Assembly (NCBI GenBank): GCA_963724705.1
Contig: CAVRVS010000004.1
Location: 434,001-498,000, forward strand
Direction: 5' to 3'
DNA length: 64,000 nt
Source: DASQPR01 sp963724705
GTDB taxonomy: Bacteria; Actinomycetota; Actinomycetes; Mycobacteriales; Micromonosporaceae
Shown: positions 17,980-26,528 of the stretch, in pieces
How the letters are laid out: every line of letters starts with the position of its first letter
Position numbering within the stretch: the stretch's first letter is position 1
The notes under the pieces: generated by a model
The model's database searches: none
Told to the model about the DNA's origin: nothing
The model's input: only the letters and a program-made list of their open reading frames with translations
Made by a program: the position numbers and the translations under genes

Positions 17980-18681
17980 GTGACCTCGAAGCCGACGCCA
18001 GCGACACGGTGGCGGCAAAATCTGCTCGTACTCCTCGCGGTAGTCAGTGGAGCGACCGACGCGATCGGGTTTGTCGCGCTCGGCGGCGCGTTCACCAGCG
18101 TGATGACCGGAAATATGGTGCTGATCGGTTTGTCGGTGGCCAAATCGGACGGCACCGTCGCACTTCGTTCGGCGCTCGCGATCGTGCTGTTCATGACGGG
18201 GAACGTCATTGGCAGCCGCGTCGCTGGTCAGCCGGCCGACGACGATCCTGCCTGGCCACGTCAGGTAACGCGGGCCATGTGGGTCGAGCTGGCGGCGTTC
18301 GGCGCGTACGCCATCGGATGGTGGTTGTCCGGGAGCCACCCGACCGGCAACGTGCAACTGGTGCTGCTCGGCGCGAACGCCATCGCTCTCGGTGTGCAGA
18401 GCAGCGCTGTTCTGCGTTTCGGCGTCTCCGGCCTGTCGACGACCTACATGACCGGCACACTGACCACGATGATGGCCGCGCTCGCCGCCGGTCGGCACCC
18501 GCGTCTCGTGCTGCCGAGCGCCGAAATCATCGCCGGTCTGATCGCCGGAGCGGCCGCGGCGACGCTACTCGCGATCTACGTACCCGTCGTCGCACCGCTA
18601 CTGCAACTCGGGCTCGTCCTGATTGTGATCGTGACCGCGACGGTGCGGTTCGGCGTACGTAAACCGGCACTATCGCATTAA
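17980..18681 (+). CDS. DUF1275 (YoaK) family membrane protein
   Basis: A 233-residue integral membrane protein from GTG 17980; an upstream ATG at 17911 would add 23 residues. About six hydrophobic segments. Family motifs: LLVLLAVVSGATDAIGFVALGG, FTSVMTGNMVLIGL (the signature TGN), FMTGNVIGS, ANAIALGVQSSAVLRFGVSGLSTTYMTGTLTTM. DUF1275 proteins are widespread and of unknown function; a transport-like role is suspected only from topology. No operon partner is obvious; the downstream Usp gene is 263 bases away. Confidence 0.88.
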   Translation: MTSKPTPATRWRQNLLVLLAVVSGATDAIGFVALGGAFTSVMTGNMVLIGLSVAKSDGTVALRSALAIVLFMTGNVIGSRVAGQPADDDPAWPRQVTRAMWVELAAFGAYAIGWWLSGSHPTGNVQLVLLGANAIALGVQSSAVLRFGVSGLSTTYMTGTLTTMMAALAAGRHPRLVLPSAEIIAGLIAGAAAATLLAIYVPVVAPLLQLGLVLIVIVTATVRFGVRKPALSH

Positions 18682-18944
18682 GCGATCACCGAGGTTGCCC
18701 GGACGATCTCTTGCTAAGTGCGCATTCGGGCAGCAAGCGATGCCTCGGTGACCTACTCCGATCGGGCGGGTGATCTTGTGATTCGGTTCGCCGAAACCCG
18801 AGCGCTGCCGCGAGTGGTCACTCGGCCGGACGACGCCAAAAGACGTCGGGCACTGCCGCGGCGTGCGAAAGTGGAGGGCGGGTGCAGTCGCCGGCACCCG
18901 TACGACATCCTGTGCTGTTTCGCAGTCCGAGGCGAGGAGGCATC

Positions 18945-19373
18945 GTGACTAAGCAGCCCGACTCCCCGTCTGCGATCGTCGTCGGGATCGACGGGTCGGA
19001 ATCATCGATGCAGGCGCTAGGTTGGGCGCTGCGTCGTGCACGCCTGGACAACACGCCGATCGACGCCGTAACCGCGTGGCAGTACCCGACCCTCTACGGC
19101 TGGGCGTTGCCGTCAACTGAGGAATACGACCACAGGCACATTGCGCAGGCGGTGCTGGACGCTGTCATCGCGGACGTGGCCGGGTCAGACCCGCCCGTAG
19201 CAATCCATGATCGCGTTGTGGAGGGCCACCCGACCGGGGTGCTGCTCGACGCGGCCCGCGAGGCGCAGCTTCTTGTGCTCGGCCGTGGTGGCGACGGCTC
19301 GGGCCGTACGCTCGGCTCGGTGAGCCAACACTGTGCGCAGCGATCGCTCTGTCCGGTCGTGGTTGTCCGCTAG
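18945..19373 (+). CDS. Universal stress protein (UspA domain)
   Basis: A single UspA domain of 142 residues. The GTG at 18945 follows GAGGAGG and starts VTKQPDSPSAIVVGIDGSESS, the expected first strand; an ATG at 18882 is less likely. Motifs: ALGWALRRARL, VEGHPTGVLLDAAREAQLLVLGRGGDG and GSVSQHCAQRSLCPVVVV. The ATP-binding loop GxGGxG...GSVS is intact (GRGGDG, then GSVS), so it should bind ATP. The cytoplasmic role is stress or dormancy related, as for the family. It stands alone. Confidence 0.92.
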   Translation: MTKQPDSPSAIVVGIDGSESSMQALGWALRRARLDNTPIDAVTAWQYPTLYGWALPSTEEYDHRHIAQAVLDAVIADVAGSDPPVAIHDRVVEGHPTGVLLDAAREAQLLVLGRGGDGSGRTLGSVSQHCAQRSLCPVVVVR

Positions 19374-19476
19374 TCCGGTCATCCGCGAGCGGCACAATTC
19401 TCGACTGCTGTCGGGGCGGCCGGACACAACGTACCCATCAACTGCTGGTGACCTCAACCACCCACCGGGCGCATGG

Positions 19477-19979
19477 TCACGGGTTTTGCTGCCTGACCGT
19501 GGCCGGGATGATCCGGTAGTCCCGCTGAAACACGAGGTTGTGGACCTCCGCCGAGGCGATCTGCCGAAAGGTGTCAAGTGTCGCGGTGGCCTGTTCCTGG
19601 GTGAAGACGTTGAGCGGCCAGTCGCGGACCGTGCCTCCGCGCAGATGCGGGTGGTGGAACCCGGCACCGTAGAAGGCATGGAGCGTGATCGGGCTGATGC
19701 CCGCATCCCGCTGCTCGGGCCACGCCAACGCCCAGATCGCATCGACGCCGTCTGTCGTGGAACGCACGCCGGTGGCGAGGACATCTCCGGTGCCAAGAGC
19801 AGGTCGTCATTGATCTCGCCGAGCGCCTGCCGGGCGTAGGGGTCGAGGAGCGGAATCGTCTCGGCGAACACGCGCTCCTTGTCCCGACGGGAGACTGCGT
19901 CGCCGTACACGCCGTCACGAAGATCGGCGAAATGCCTCAGAAGCTCTGCGGTGTGGCCGAGTGGGGACTGGTCGTCCAT
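19477..19979 (-). CDS. Uncharacterised protein, one frameshift
   Basis: Not recognised. The N-terminal half starts MDDQSPLGHTAELLRHFADL and runs to NDDLLLA; the other half continues in a second frame with DAIWALAWPEQRDAGISPI, FYGAGFHHPHLRGGTVRDWP and NPQVF-like FTQEQATATL. Adding one G to the GG run near 19790 joins them as DDLLLGTGDVLATGV and gives a 167-residue protein. The protein is soluble, rich in Trp, His and Pro. A sequence error is the simplest explanation for the shift. Confidence 0.55.
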
Positions 19980-20202
19980 GGTTGCTCCAACCCATGCGGC
20001 AATGGGACATTGGCAAGATCGCGGATCCGCCGCGGTGAGTCCCTTGGTCGTTGGCCTCGGGATGCCGTGCCGATCTAAAGCCATCCTCCTTCGGTGCGAT
20101 CCGATCGGCATCGACTTCGGCGAAGCACAGATGAGTACCGATCTGACGCGGACACGTCGGCAGTCACCTCGAGCCGTAGCCTTTCGACCTCGGCACCGAG
20201 AG

Positions 20203-20949
20203 TCAGGTGCGTCTGAGCACCAGGGTCGCGAAACCCAACACGTCGCGGTATCCGCGCAGCCACTGGTCCCGGTGTTCGCGTGCGACCGTGAGCGCTTCGG
20301 CGGCGTCGGGGTGGCCAGGGTTGTCGACCGCCCATTCGGTGAGCGAGCCGATCCACGACCATTCGTAGTGGTCCCACTCGGCAGCGTCGCTGACGTGTGC
20401 GTACACCGGGGTCCAGCCGGCCCGTTCGGCGATGTCGACCAAGCCGGCAAGGTCGGTGAAGTCCTCTGGTGCGGTATCGAGCGCGGCCAGGGCTGGCGGG
20501 GTCGGCTCGGCCTGCCAGAAGCCCTCGCCAATCAGGAGGATGCCGTCGGTGTTCACGTGCCGGCCGGCCGCCTGTAGCGTCCCGACGAGTCCGTCAAACA
20601 CATGGGTTGATCCGACGCATAGCACGAGGTCGTAATCGCCGTCCGGCACATACGTCCGGGCATCGCGCTCGTGCAGCGTGAGCCGGTCGGCGAGGCCACG
20701 TTCCGCGGCGGCTGTCGCGGCGCGGTCGAGGGCGTACCGGCTCAGGTCGACACCGTCTGCGTGTCCGTCGGGGTAGTGGGCGAGGGCCTGCAGCGCCCAG
20801 GCTGCCTCCCCGCAGCCGAGGTCGAGGATTCGTGCCGCGGGTCGCCGCTCCGCCCGGCGCAGGAGCCGGTTGACGTTGACGCCGGAAATCGGTGCCGCAA
20901 TCGGATGGTGTGAGTGCGCGATGCTGCTGAGCCGTTGACGATCCACCAT
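20203..20949 (-). CDS. SAM-dependent methyltransferase, class I
   Basis: A 248-residue class I methyltransferase. Motif I is ARILDLGCGEAAWALQAL (about residue 39); the acidic loop is HADGVDLSRYALDRA; motif II/III is YDLVLCVGSTHVFDG followed by GRHVNTDGILLIGEGFW. A Trp/Glu-rich C-terminus (WDHYEWSWIGSLTEWAVDN) may form the substrate lid. Substrate unknown. The gene is divergent from the NYN-LOTUS gene with a 115-base gap, so the two may share a control region. No ribosome site stands out before the ATG. Confidence 0.88.
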   Translation of the reverse strand: MVDRQRLSSIAHSHHPIAAPISGVNVNRLLRRAERRPAARILDLGCGEAAWALQALAHYPDGHADGVDLSRYALDRAATAAAERGLADRLTLHERDARTYVPDGDYDLVLCVGSTHVFDGLVGTLQAAGRHVNTDGILLIGEGFWQAEPTPPALAALDTAPEDFTDLAGLVDIAERAGWTPVYAHVSDAAEWDHYEWSWIGSLTEWAVDNPGHPDAAEALTVAREHRDQWLRGYRDVLGFATLVLRRT

Positions 20950-21064
20950 GCACAGTCAACACGAGTGTGGAGACGGTTGCAGCGTCACCCCGCCGTACCG
21001 GCCGCGAGGTCCGTCGGGTCAAGGGCGGCTCACGGGCGGGGATTGCGGGCGTACGCTGGCGCAC

Positions 21065-22144
21065 GTGGATCAAGAAGAGCGCATCGCCCTGTTCCTTGAC
21101 TACGAGAACCTGGCTCTTGGTGCGCGCGACCACCTTGGTGGCATGACGTTCGACCTGCGGCCCATCGCCGATGCGCTCGCCGAGCGGGGGCGGGTGGTAG
21201 TCCGTCGGGCCTACGCCGACTGGTCCTACTTCGACGAGGACCGCCGGATGCTCACCCGGTCGCACGTCGAGCTGATCGACATGCCGCAGCGCATGGGCGC
21301 CTCGCGCAAGAACGCCGCCGACATCAAGATGGCCGTGGACGCCATGGAGTTGGCCTTCGAGCGGGACTACATATCAACGTTCGTGCTGTGCACCGGCGAC
21401 AGCGACTTCACACCGCTGGTCCACAAGCTCCGCGAGCTCAACAAACGTGTCATCGGTGTCGGAGTCGAAAAGACGACCTCGGCGCTGCTGCCGCCGGCGT
21501 GCGACGAGTTCCTCTACTACGACCGCCTAGAAGGCGTCGAGATCCCGCCGACCCGCGCTCGGCGCGGCCGTCCAGTTCGACCCGCGGACATCGAGCCGGA
21601 GCCGATGGAGCCGGAACCCGAAGCGCAGCCGGCCGCGGATGCGTCCACCCGCGATGTCGACACGCTTGCCGTTCTCGTCGCCCAGACCGTCGCCGGTCTG
21701 CAGCGCAGTTCCAGCGGCGGGTCACCGCCTCGACTCTCAAGCGGACCCTGCTTCGCAAGGACCCTACGTTCAACGAGGCCGACTACGGATTCCGCGCCTT
21801 TGGCGAACTCCTGCGCCACCTCGCCGAGCAGCAACGTGGTCGAGTTGGTCGACGGTCCCGCCACGGGCGACCCGGAGGTTACGCTCCCGGAGCACGGCGA
21901 CCGGGAGGCAGCGTTCAACCTGCTGCGCTCCGTGGTGGTCGACCTGGCTGGCAGCGATGGCTCGGTCGCGCTGTCCGGTCTGAAGAATCAGCTACGCAGG
22001 GTACGGCCCGACTTCAGCGAGAAGAAGCTCGGCTACCGCAGCTTCCTCCAGTTCTGCCGGGCGGCGGCCACCACCGGAGTCGTCGACCTACAGTGGAGCG
22101 CCGACGCCGACGACTACCTGCTCACGGCCAAGACCCAATCCTGA
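21065..22144 (+). CDS. NYN-domain ribonuclease-like protein with two OST-HTH/LOTUS domains
   Basis: A 359-residue protein from GTG 21065. Residues 1-155 form a NYN (LabA/DUF88, PIN-like) nuclease domain: acidic site residues in FLDYENLALGAR, KNAADIKMAVDAMEL and CTGDSDFTPLVHKLRE. An acidic Pro/Glu linker (EPEPMEPEPEAQP) follows. Then come two OST-HTH/LOTUS units: VTASTLKRTLLRKDP..YGFRAFGELLRHL and GLKNQLRRVRPDFSEKKLGYRSFLQFCR. The first unit is only in another frame, between a one-base loss near 21715 and a one-base gain near 21832; the two cancel, so overall length is preserved. Known LOTUS domains bind RNA and NYN domains cleave it; an RNA-processing role is inferred. Confidence 0.85.
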   Translation: MDQEERIALFLDYENLALGARDHLGGMTFDLRPIADALAERGRVVVRRAYADWSYFDEDRRMLTRSHVELIDMPQRMGASRKNAADIKMAVDAMELAFERDYISTFVLCTGDSDFTPLVHKLRELNKRVIGVGVEKTTSALLPPACDEFLYYDRLEGVEIPPTRARRGRPVRPADIEPEPMEPEPEAQPAADASTRDVDTLAVLVAQTVAGLQRSSSGGSPPRLSSGPCFARTLRSTRPTTDSAPLANSCATSPSSNVVELVDGPATGDPEVTLPEHGDREAAFNLLRSVVVDLAGSDGSVALSGLKNQLRRVRPDFSEKKLGYRSFLQFCRAAATTGVVDLQWSADADDYLLTAKTQS

Positions 22145-22257
22145 CCGCCGCAAAAGCGGTACGTCCCCTCGGGTGAGTCATCGACCGGTCGGGATTGGGC
22201 TGATGGCGTCGCGACACGCGTGCACGTCCAGCACCTGGAGTTGGCCTGCGTCGAATG

Positions 22258-22950
22258 TCAGTGGGACGGTGGACGACCGCCCTCTGGAATCAGGTCGCTG
22301 AGCGCGTTGAGGATTACCGTGAGCCCGAAGTCGAACTCGTCGCCGAAGTCGTAGCCGGGCTGCAGGACGTGTTCGGTGGCCATCTCGACGAAGTGCGGAT
22401 AGTCCCCCGCGGGGAACTGGCGCAGCATCGGTTCGGCGATGTCGCCGACTGTGTCCGGGCCCTTGAATGGCAGCGATGCTTCTTGGAGTGCGAACCCATA
22501 GACATAGCTGTCGATGAGGGCGTACGCGTGCGCCGTCAGCGCCACCGAGAAGCCCGCCGCACGCAGCACACCGATAACCGCGTCGTGGTGTCGCAGCGTG
22601 GCCGGGCCTGGGGCAGTCCGCGACTCCATGAGACCGATCGCCCACGGATGGCGCTTCAGAGCCTGGCGGGCCGAGGCCGCCCGCCGACACATCTCGGAGC
22701 CCCAGTCACCGCCGACCACGGGCAGCGCGATCTCGTCGAAGACGAGGTCGACGATGCCATCGAGGATCTCGTCTTTGTTGGCGACGTAGTGGTAGACCGA
22801 CATCGGTTTGACGCCGAGCCGTCCGGCCAGCGACCGGATCGTCAGCGACGCGATCCCACCCGCGTCGGCAACCGCGAGCGCGCTGCGCAACACCCTGTCC
22901 CGATTGAGCGGGGGACGGACCTGCGGTCTGTCACTGAGCGGCTTCGACAC
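22258..22950 (-). CDS. TetR-family repressor (TetR_C_1 type)
   Basis: A 230-residue regulator. GTG 22950 follows AGGAG with five-base spacing. The N-terminal HTH is ALAVADAGGIASLTIRSLAGRLGVKPMSVYHYV with the recognition helix near VKPMSVYHYV; the C-terminal half (IALPVVGGDWGSEM..., DSYVYGFALQEASL) matches TetR_C_1, the ligand-binding domain of tetracycline-repressor-like proteins. It is divergent from an MDR reductase at 23045, with a perfect inverted repeat in the 94-base gap. It most likely represses both genes and responds to a small hydrophobic ligand (inference). Confidence 0.92.
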   Translation of the reverse strand: MSKPLSDRPQVRPPLNRDRVLRSALAVADAGGIASLTIRSLAGRLGVKPMSVYHYVANKDEILDGIVDLVFDEIALPVVGGDWGSEMCRRAASARQALKRHPWAIGLMESRTAPGPATLRHHDAVIGVLRAAGFSVALTAHAYALIDSYVYGFALQEASLPFKGPDTVGDIAEPMLRQFPAGDYPHFVEMATEHVLQPGYDFGDEFDFGLTVILNALSDLIPEGGRPPSH

Positions 22951-22977
22951 GTTGGCTCCTGCGGATGATGGTGCTTT

Positions 22978-23013
22978 CGTACTTTGTACGATAGCGTAGC
23001 CGTACAAAGTACG
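22978..23013. promoter_or_regulatory. Operator for the divergent TetR regulator
   Basis: A perfect 13-bp inverted repeat: CGTACTTTGTACG (22978-22990) and CGTACAAAGTACG (23001-23013), separated by 10 bases. Each arm is itself nearly palindromic (GTAC..TTGTAC), which is how two TetR dimers often bind side by side. It lies 28 bases upstream of the tetR start and 31 bases before the reductase ATG, so it would cover both promoters. Confidence 0.85.
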
Positions 23014-23044
23014 GTGGGACGGTCCCGCCGTCCGGGAAGCGGTC

Positions 23045-24055
23045 ATGGGATCGGTAAGCGAACCCGTCGAGACGGTGAATCGCACAATGCAGGCGATCGT
23101 GCAGGATGAGTACGGCTCCGCCGACGTGCTGCGGATGGCGGACGTTGCCCGACCCCAGATCGGCCACCACGAGGTGCTGCTGCGCGTACACGCCGCCGGC
23201 CTCGACCGGGGCGCATGGCACCTCATGACCGGGCGGCCCTATGCGATGCGTCTCGGTACTGGGTTACGCCATCCGAAGAACCCGGTGCTCGGCCGGGAGG
23301 TCGCCGGAACGGTGGTCGCCGTAGGACCGGCCGTGACCCGGTTCGCCGCTGGTGACGAAGTGTTCGGCATCGGCCGCGGCACCTTCGCCGAATACGCCGC
23401 GGCCCGCGCCGACAAACTGGCCCGCAAGCCGGCGAACACCACGTTCGAGCAGGCCGCGGTGTTATCGGTCTCAGCGCTCACTGCCCTGCAGGCGCTCACC
23501 GATGTCGGCCACGTCCAGCCGGCCCAGCACGTGCTCGTCATCGGCGCTTCCGGCGGCGTCGGCAGCTACGCCGTCCAGCTGGCGAAGGCCTTCGGGGCCG
23601 AGGTCACGGGCGTGTGCAGCACCGCGAAACTCGATCTCGTCCGGTCACTCGGTGCCGACCACGTCATCGACTACACCCGCCACGACTTCGCCGCCACCGG
23701 CGAACGGTACGACCTCATCCTCGACATCGCCGGGAACCCGTCACCGACGCGCCTTCGGCGCGCTCTGAGCCCCACCGGGACCGCAGTCATCGTCGGCGGC
23801 GAGGAAGGCGGCAGCTTGACCGGCGGCATGGACCGGCAGATGCGCGCGATGACGCTGTCCCTGTTCGTGGGCCAGCGGTTGACCGGCGTGCTGTGCAAGG
23901 AGCGCTCCGCCGACCTGGAACGGCTCACCGAACTCGTCGAGGCGGGCAAGGTGACCCCGAGCATCGACCGGACCTATCCGCTGGCCCAGGTGCCGGACGC
24001 CATGCGCCACCTTGCTGCCGGCGAGACCCGAGGGAAGGTCGCGATCACCGTCTGA
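23045..24055 (+). CDS. NAD(P)-dependent MDR oxidoreductase
   Basis: A 336-residue medium-chain reductase; a start at 23087 (MQAIVQDEYGSADVL) would remove 14 residues and matches family N-termini better. GroES-like domain: VLLRVHAAGLDRGAWHLMTG, GREVAGTVVAVG; Rossmann domain: VLVIGASGGVGSYAVQLAKAFGAEVTGV and DHVIDYTRHDF, with RGKVAITV at the end. Zinc ligands are absent. It is the divergent target of the TetR repressor and therefore probably detoxifies or transforms the compound the repressor senses (inference). Confidence 0.9.
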   Translation: MGSVSEPVETVNRTMQAIVQDEYGSADVLRMADVARPQIGHHEVLLRVHAAGLDRGAWHLMTGRPYAMRLGTGLRHPKNPVLGREVAGTVVAVGPAVTRFAAGDEVFGIGRGTFAEYAAARADKLARKPANTTFEQAAVLSVSALTALQALTDVGHVQPAQHVLVIGASGGVGSYAVQLAKAFGAEVTGVCSTAKLDLVRSLGADHVIDYTRHDFAATGERYDLILDIAGNPSPTRLRRALSPTGTAVIVGGEEGGSLTGGMDRQMRAMTLSLFVGQRLTGVLCKERSADLERLTELVEAGKVTPSIDRTYPLAQVPDAMRHLAAGETRGKVAITV

Positions 24056-24194
24056 GAATCGTCGCGTCTGACTGTATGCGGCGCTGCCGACATGATGAGC
24101 CGCTCCCGGCGCGTACCAGCCAGCCATGCGCGACTCCCGGTAGTGTCCGCCCGGCGCCGTTGCGAGCAGCCGTCGACGCGTCATCATCATTGGC

Positions 24195-25067
24195 ATGACT
24201 CGACTAATCGATCCAGCCGGTGCGCTCGAACGGCTCTGGACGGGCGGGATCTGGGGCGAAGGACCCGTGTGGCTTCCGGGAACCGCAAGCCTGCGATGGA
24301 GCGACATCCATCGCAATATCATCCTCGAATTCGACTCAGCCTCAGGTCGGACGCGCATCCACCGCGAGGATGTCGAGTTCACCAACGGCCGGACCCTCGA
24401 CCACGAGGGCCGCGTCGTGCAGTGCTGCCACGGACGACGATCCGTCGAGTACGAAATCGACGGCGAGCCCTTGACCATCGTCGACCGCTGGGGAACGTAC
24501 CGACTCAATTCGCCAAACGACGTCGTCGTCGCCTCGGACGGAACGATCTGGTTCACCGATCCGCCGTACGGCATCTTCCTGCCCGAAGAAGGGCACCCCG
24601 GCGAGATGGAGTACGGCGGCTGCTGGGTGTTTCGCTACGATCCGGCGATCGCCGTTCTCACGCCAGTCATCACTGACATGACTCGCCCCAACGGTCTGGC
24701 GTTCTCGCCGGACGAAAAGCTCCTCTACGTGTCGGACACCGTCGACGAGCAGCAGGGCGTGATCCGGGCGTACGACGCGGACGTTCGCCGGGGGACTGCC
24801 ACCAACGGCCGGGATTTCGTCGCCGTGGTGCCCGGTTGCGCCGACGGGTTTCGGGTCGACGACGAGGGCCGCGTCTGGACATCGAGCCTGGATTCGGTTC
24901 AGGTGTTTTCTCCCGCAGGCGAGCTGCTGCTGAAGGTGCCCGTCCCGGAGAAGATCGCGAATCTGTGTTTCGGCGGAGTCGACGGGCACGATCTGTACAT
25001 CACAGCGTCATCGAGTTTGTACCGCATTCGAACGTTGACGACCGCAGCGCAGCGGCCGACCGTCTGA
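24195..25067 (+). CDS. SMP-30/gluconolactonase family hydrolase
   Basis: A 290-residue six-bladed propeller enzyme of the SMP-30/LRE family. Metal-site and family motifs: WGEGPVWLPG (catalytic Glu near residue 22), WSDIHRN, NGRTLDHEGRVVQCCHG, LNSPNDVVVASDGTIWFTDPPYG (Asn ligand), RPNGLAFSPDEKLLYVSDT (Asn/Asp) and GCADGFRVDDEGRVWTS (Asp). All expected calcium/zinc ligands appear present. Members open lactones of sugar acids such as gluconolactone. Cytoplasmic; no signal peptide. It is followed after 17 bases by a convergent gene. Confidence 0.9.
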   Translation: MTRLIDPAGALERLWTGGIWGEGPVWLPGTASLRWSDIHRNIILEFDSASGRTRIHREDVEFTNGRTLDHEGRVVQCCHGRRSVEYEIDGEPLTIVDRWGTYRLNSPNDVVVASDGTIWFTDPPYGIFLPEEGHPGEMEYGGCWVFRYDPAIAVLTPVITDMTRPNGLAFSPDEKLLYVSDTVDEQQGVIRAYDADVRRGTATNGRDFVAVVPGCADGFRVDDEGRVWTSSLDSVQVFSPAGELLLKVPVPEKIANLCFGGVDGHDLYITASSSLYRIRTLTTAAQRPTV

Positions 25068-25084
25068 AAAAAGTCGCCAACCAC

Positions 25085-26015
25085 CTACGGCGTACGGGCG
25101 GCGTCGATCTGATCGAAGTCGCCGTAGCCGTTGTGCGTGCCACCGCCGCCGGACCATTGCCACATCAGCGCGTACTTGCTGGTGCTGGTCTTGCCACCGA
25201 AGAACTGCGCGCACGTCGTCGTACCGGACAGGCACCAACCGACCGGGTGATGAGTCAGGCTGCTGGTGTCACTCGTGTACGTCCACTCGTACGTGTTGCT
25301 CAGGATCGAGGAGGTCCCGGTGCCGAAGATGGACCTCCAGACACTCGGTGCGGAGTAGACACCGGCGTGGTAGCGCGAGTGGCTGGTCAGGTAGTTGGCG
25401 TACCCGTTGAACTCGGCGCGATCGATGGCGGCCGGGATATGCAGCGTCTTCACCTTTCCGCTGCAGGTCGAGGTGTAGATCGAGTTCCAGCCGTTGTCGG
25501 TGGCCGGACTGTATCCAGGCGCGCGACCGGGTAACTCGACGTCCATGAAGACGACCGGATAGGTGACCTTGCTGCTGAGGTGGGTCATGTCGATCAGGGT
25601 CTGTGCGGCCTGGGCCGCTCCCCACGCGCGTCGCCTCGGATGCGGTGCCGTTGTAGTGCGGATCGACGCCGGGGCCGCCCATGAACCAGTAGACGCCGAC
25701 GCCGATGCCGCGTGCGTCGGCGTAGTCGGCGTCGGCGTCGCGGCTGTCCGTAGCCGACCAGACCACTCCGTCGCCGCTGCACTTCTGCCAGTTGGCCCAG
25801 TTGCCGGCCATACCGATATACCCGCCGTACGTGCCGCCGATGGCCGGTTCGCGGTACGGCACCGAACCGGGAATCGCGATGTAGCTGCTGTCGGTGCCGT
25901 ACCAGAAGCCGACCGGCGAGTCGGCCTGAGCCGGTTCGGCGGCGACCACGGCGCCACCGAACACACCCAGGATCAAGATGAGGAAAAGCTTGCCGTACCG
26001 TCCACGAATTGCCAT
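25085..26015 (-). CDS. Secreted glycoside-hydrolase-like (DUF1906/GH25-like) protein, one frameshift
   Basis: Start at ATG 26015 gives a Sec signal (IRGRYGKLFLILILGVFGG to PAQA). The first part, in one frame, has FWYGTDSSYIAIPGS, GGYIGMAGNWANWQKC, GIGVGVYWFMGGPGVDPHY; the second, in another frame, has AQTLIDMTHLSSKV, YPVVFMDVELPG, AEFNGYANYLTSHSRYHAGVYSAPSVW and a final WQWSGGGGTHNGYGDFDQID. Removing one C from ACGCGCG near 25627 joins them as GTASEATAWGAAQ, giving 309 residues. The VFMDVE and YHAGVYS strands fit the GH25-like/DUF1906 TIM barrel of extracellular cell-wall enzymes. Family assignment is tentative. Confidence 0.68.
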
Positions 26016-26177
26016 GCCCGTCACCGCCCGATGCTCGTGGACAAGTGCCCACAACAATGACAATCGCAGATGCGTTCAACCCCTACGAGGCGGAGCGGTC
26101 GCGCAAATCCTCGATATGTAGGTTGGCCCTTGGGGATGATGGTTGGTGAGGTAGGCCCAGCGATCCTGGAGGACACA

Positions 26178-26477
26178 ATGGCACATGTGGTGTGGGACAA
26201 CGTCACCCGTAACGAGGTTATGCGCGCGACAAAGGAGTACGACCGACTCGGGCCGGAGCGTTTCTTCGCCGAGCACGGTTTTGCGCCGACGACCACGTAC
26301 GAGATGGTCTTGGACGAACGCCGCTACCCGCCGAAGGCAATCTTGGGTACGGCCTATGAGTTCGCGACAGGCGAGCGCCTTGCCTCCGGCGACTTTGAGG
26401 GCGGCAAGACCGGCGCCGTCGCCGTGCTGGGGAAGCTCGGATTCACCATCCAGGAGAAAGGAAAACCAGCGAAGTAA
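26178..26477 (+). CDS. Standalone ScoMcrA-like N-terminal head domain protein
   Basis: A 99-residue protein; ATG 26178 follows CTGGAGGA. It resembles the N-terminal head domain of ScoMcrA, the Streptomyces type IV restriction enzyme for modified DNA: ATKEYDRLGPERFFAEHGF, TTTYEMVLDERRYPPKAILG, YEFATGERL, DFEGGKTGAVAVLGKLGFTI. The SRA-like and HNH nuclease parts are absent, and the protein ends soon after the head, so this is a free-standing version. The domain's role outside McrA is not known to me; binding or partner recruitment is a guess. It is convergent with the oxidoreductase gene (51 bases). Confidence 0.7.
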   Translation: MAHVVWDNVTRNEVMRATKEYDRLGPERFFAEHGFAPTTTYEMVLDERRYPPKAILGTAYEFATGERLASGDFEGGKTGAVAVLGKLGFTIQEKGKPAK

Positions 26478-26528
26478 GGCGACGTGTATGTCGGCCTGAC
26501 ACACGAACCGCCGATCACCGCCCCGAGG

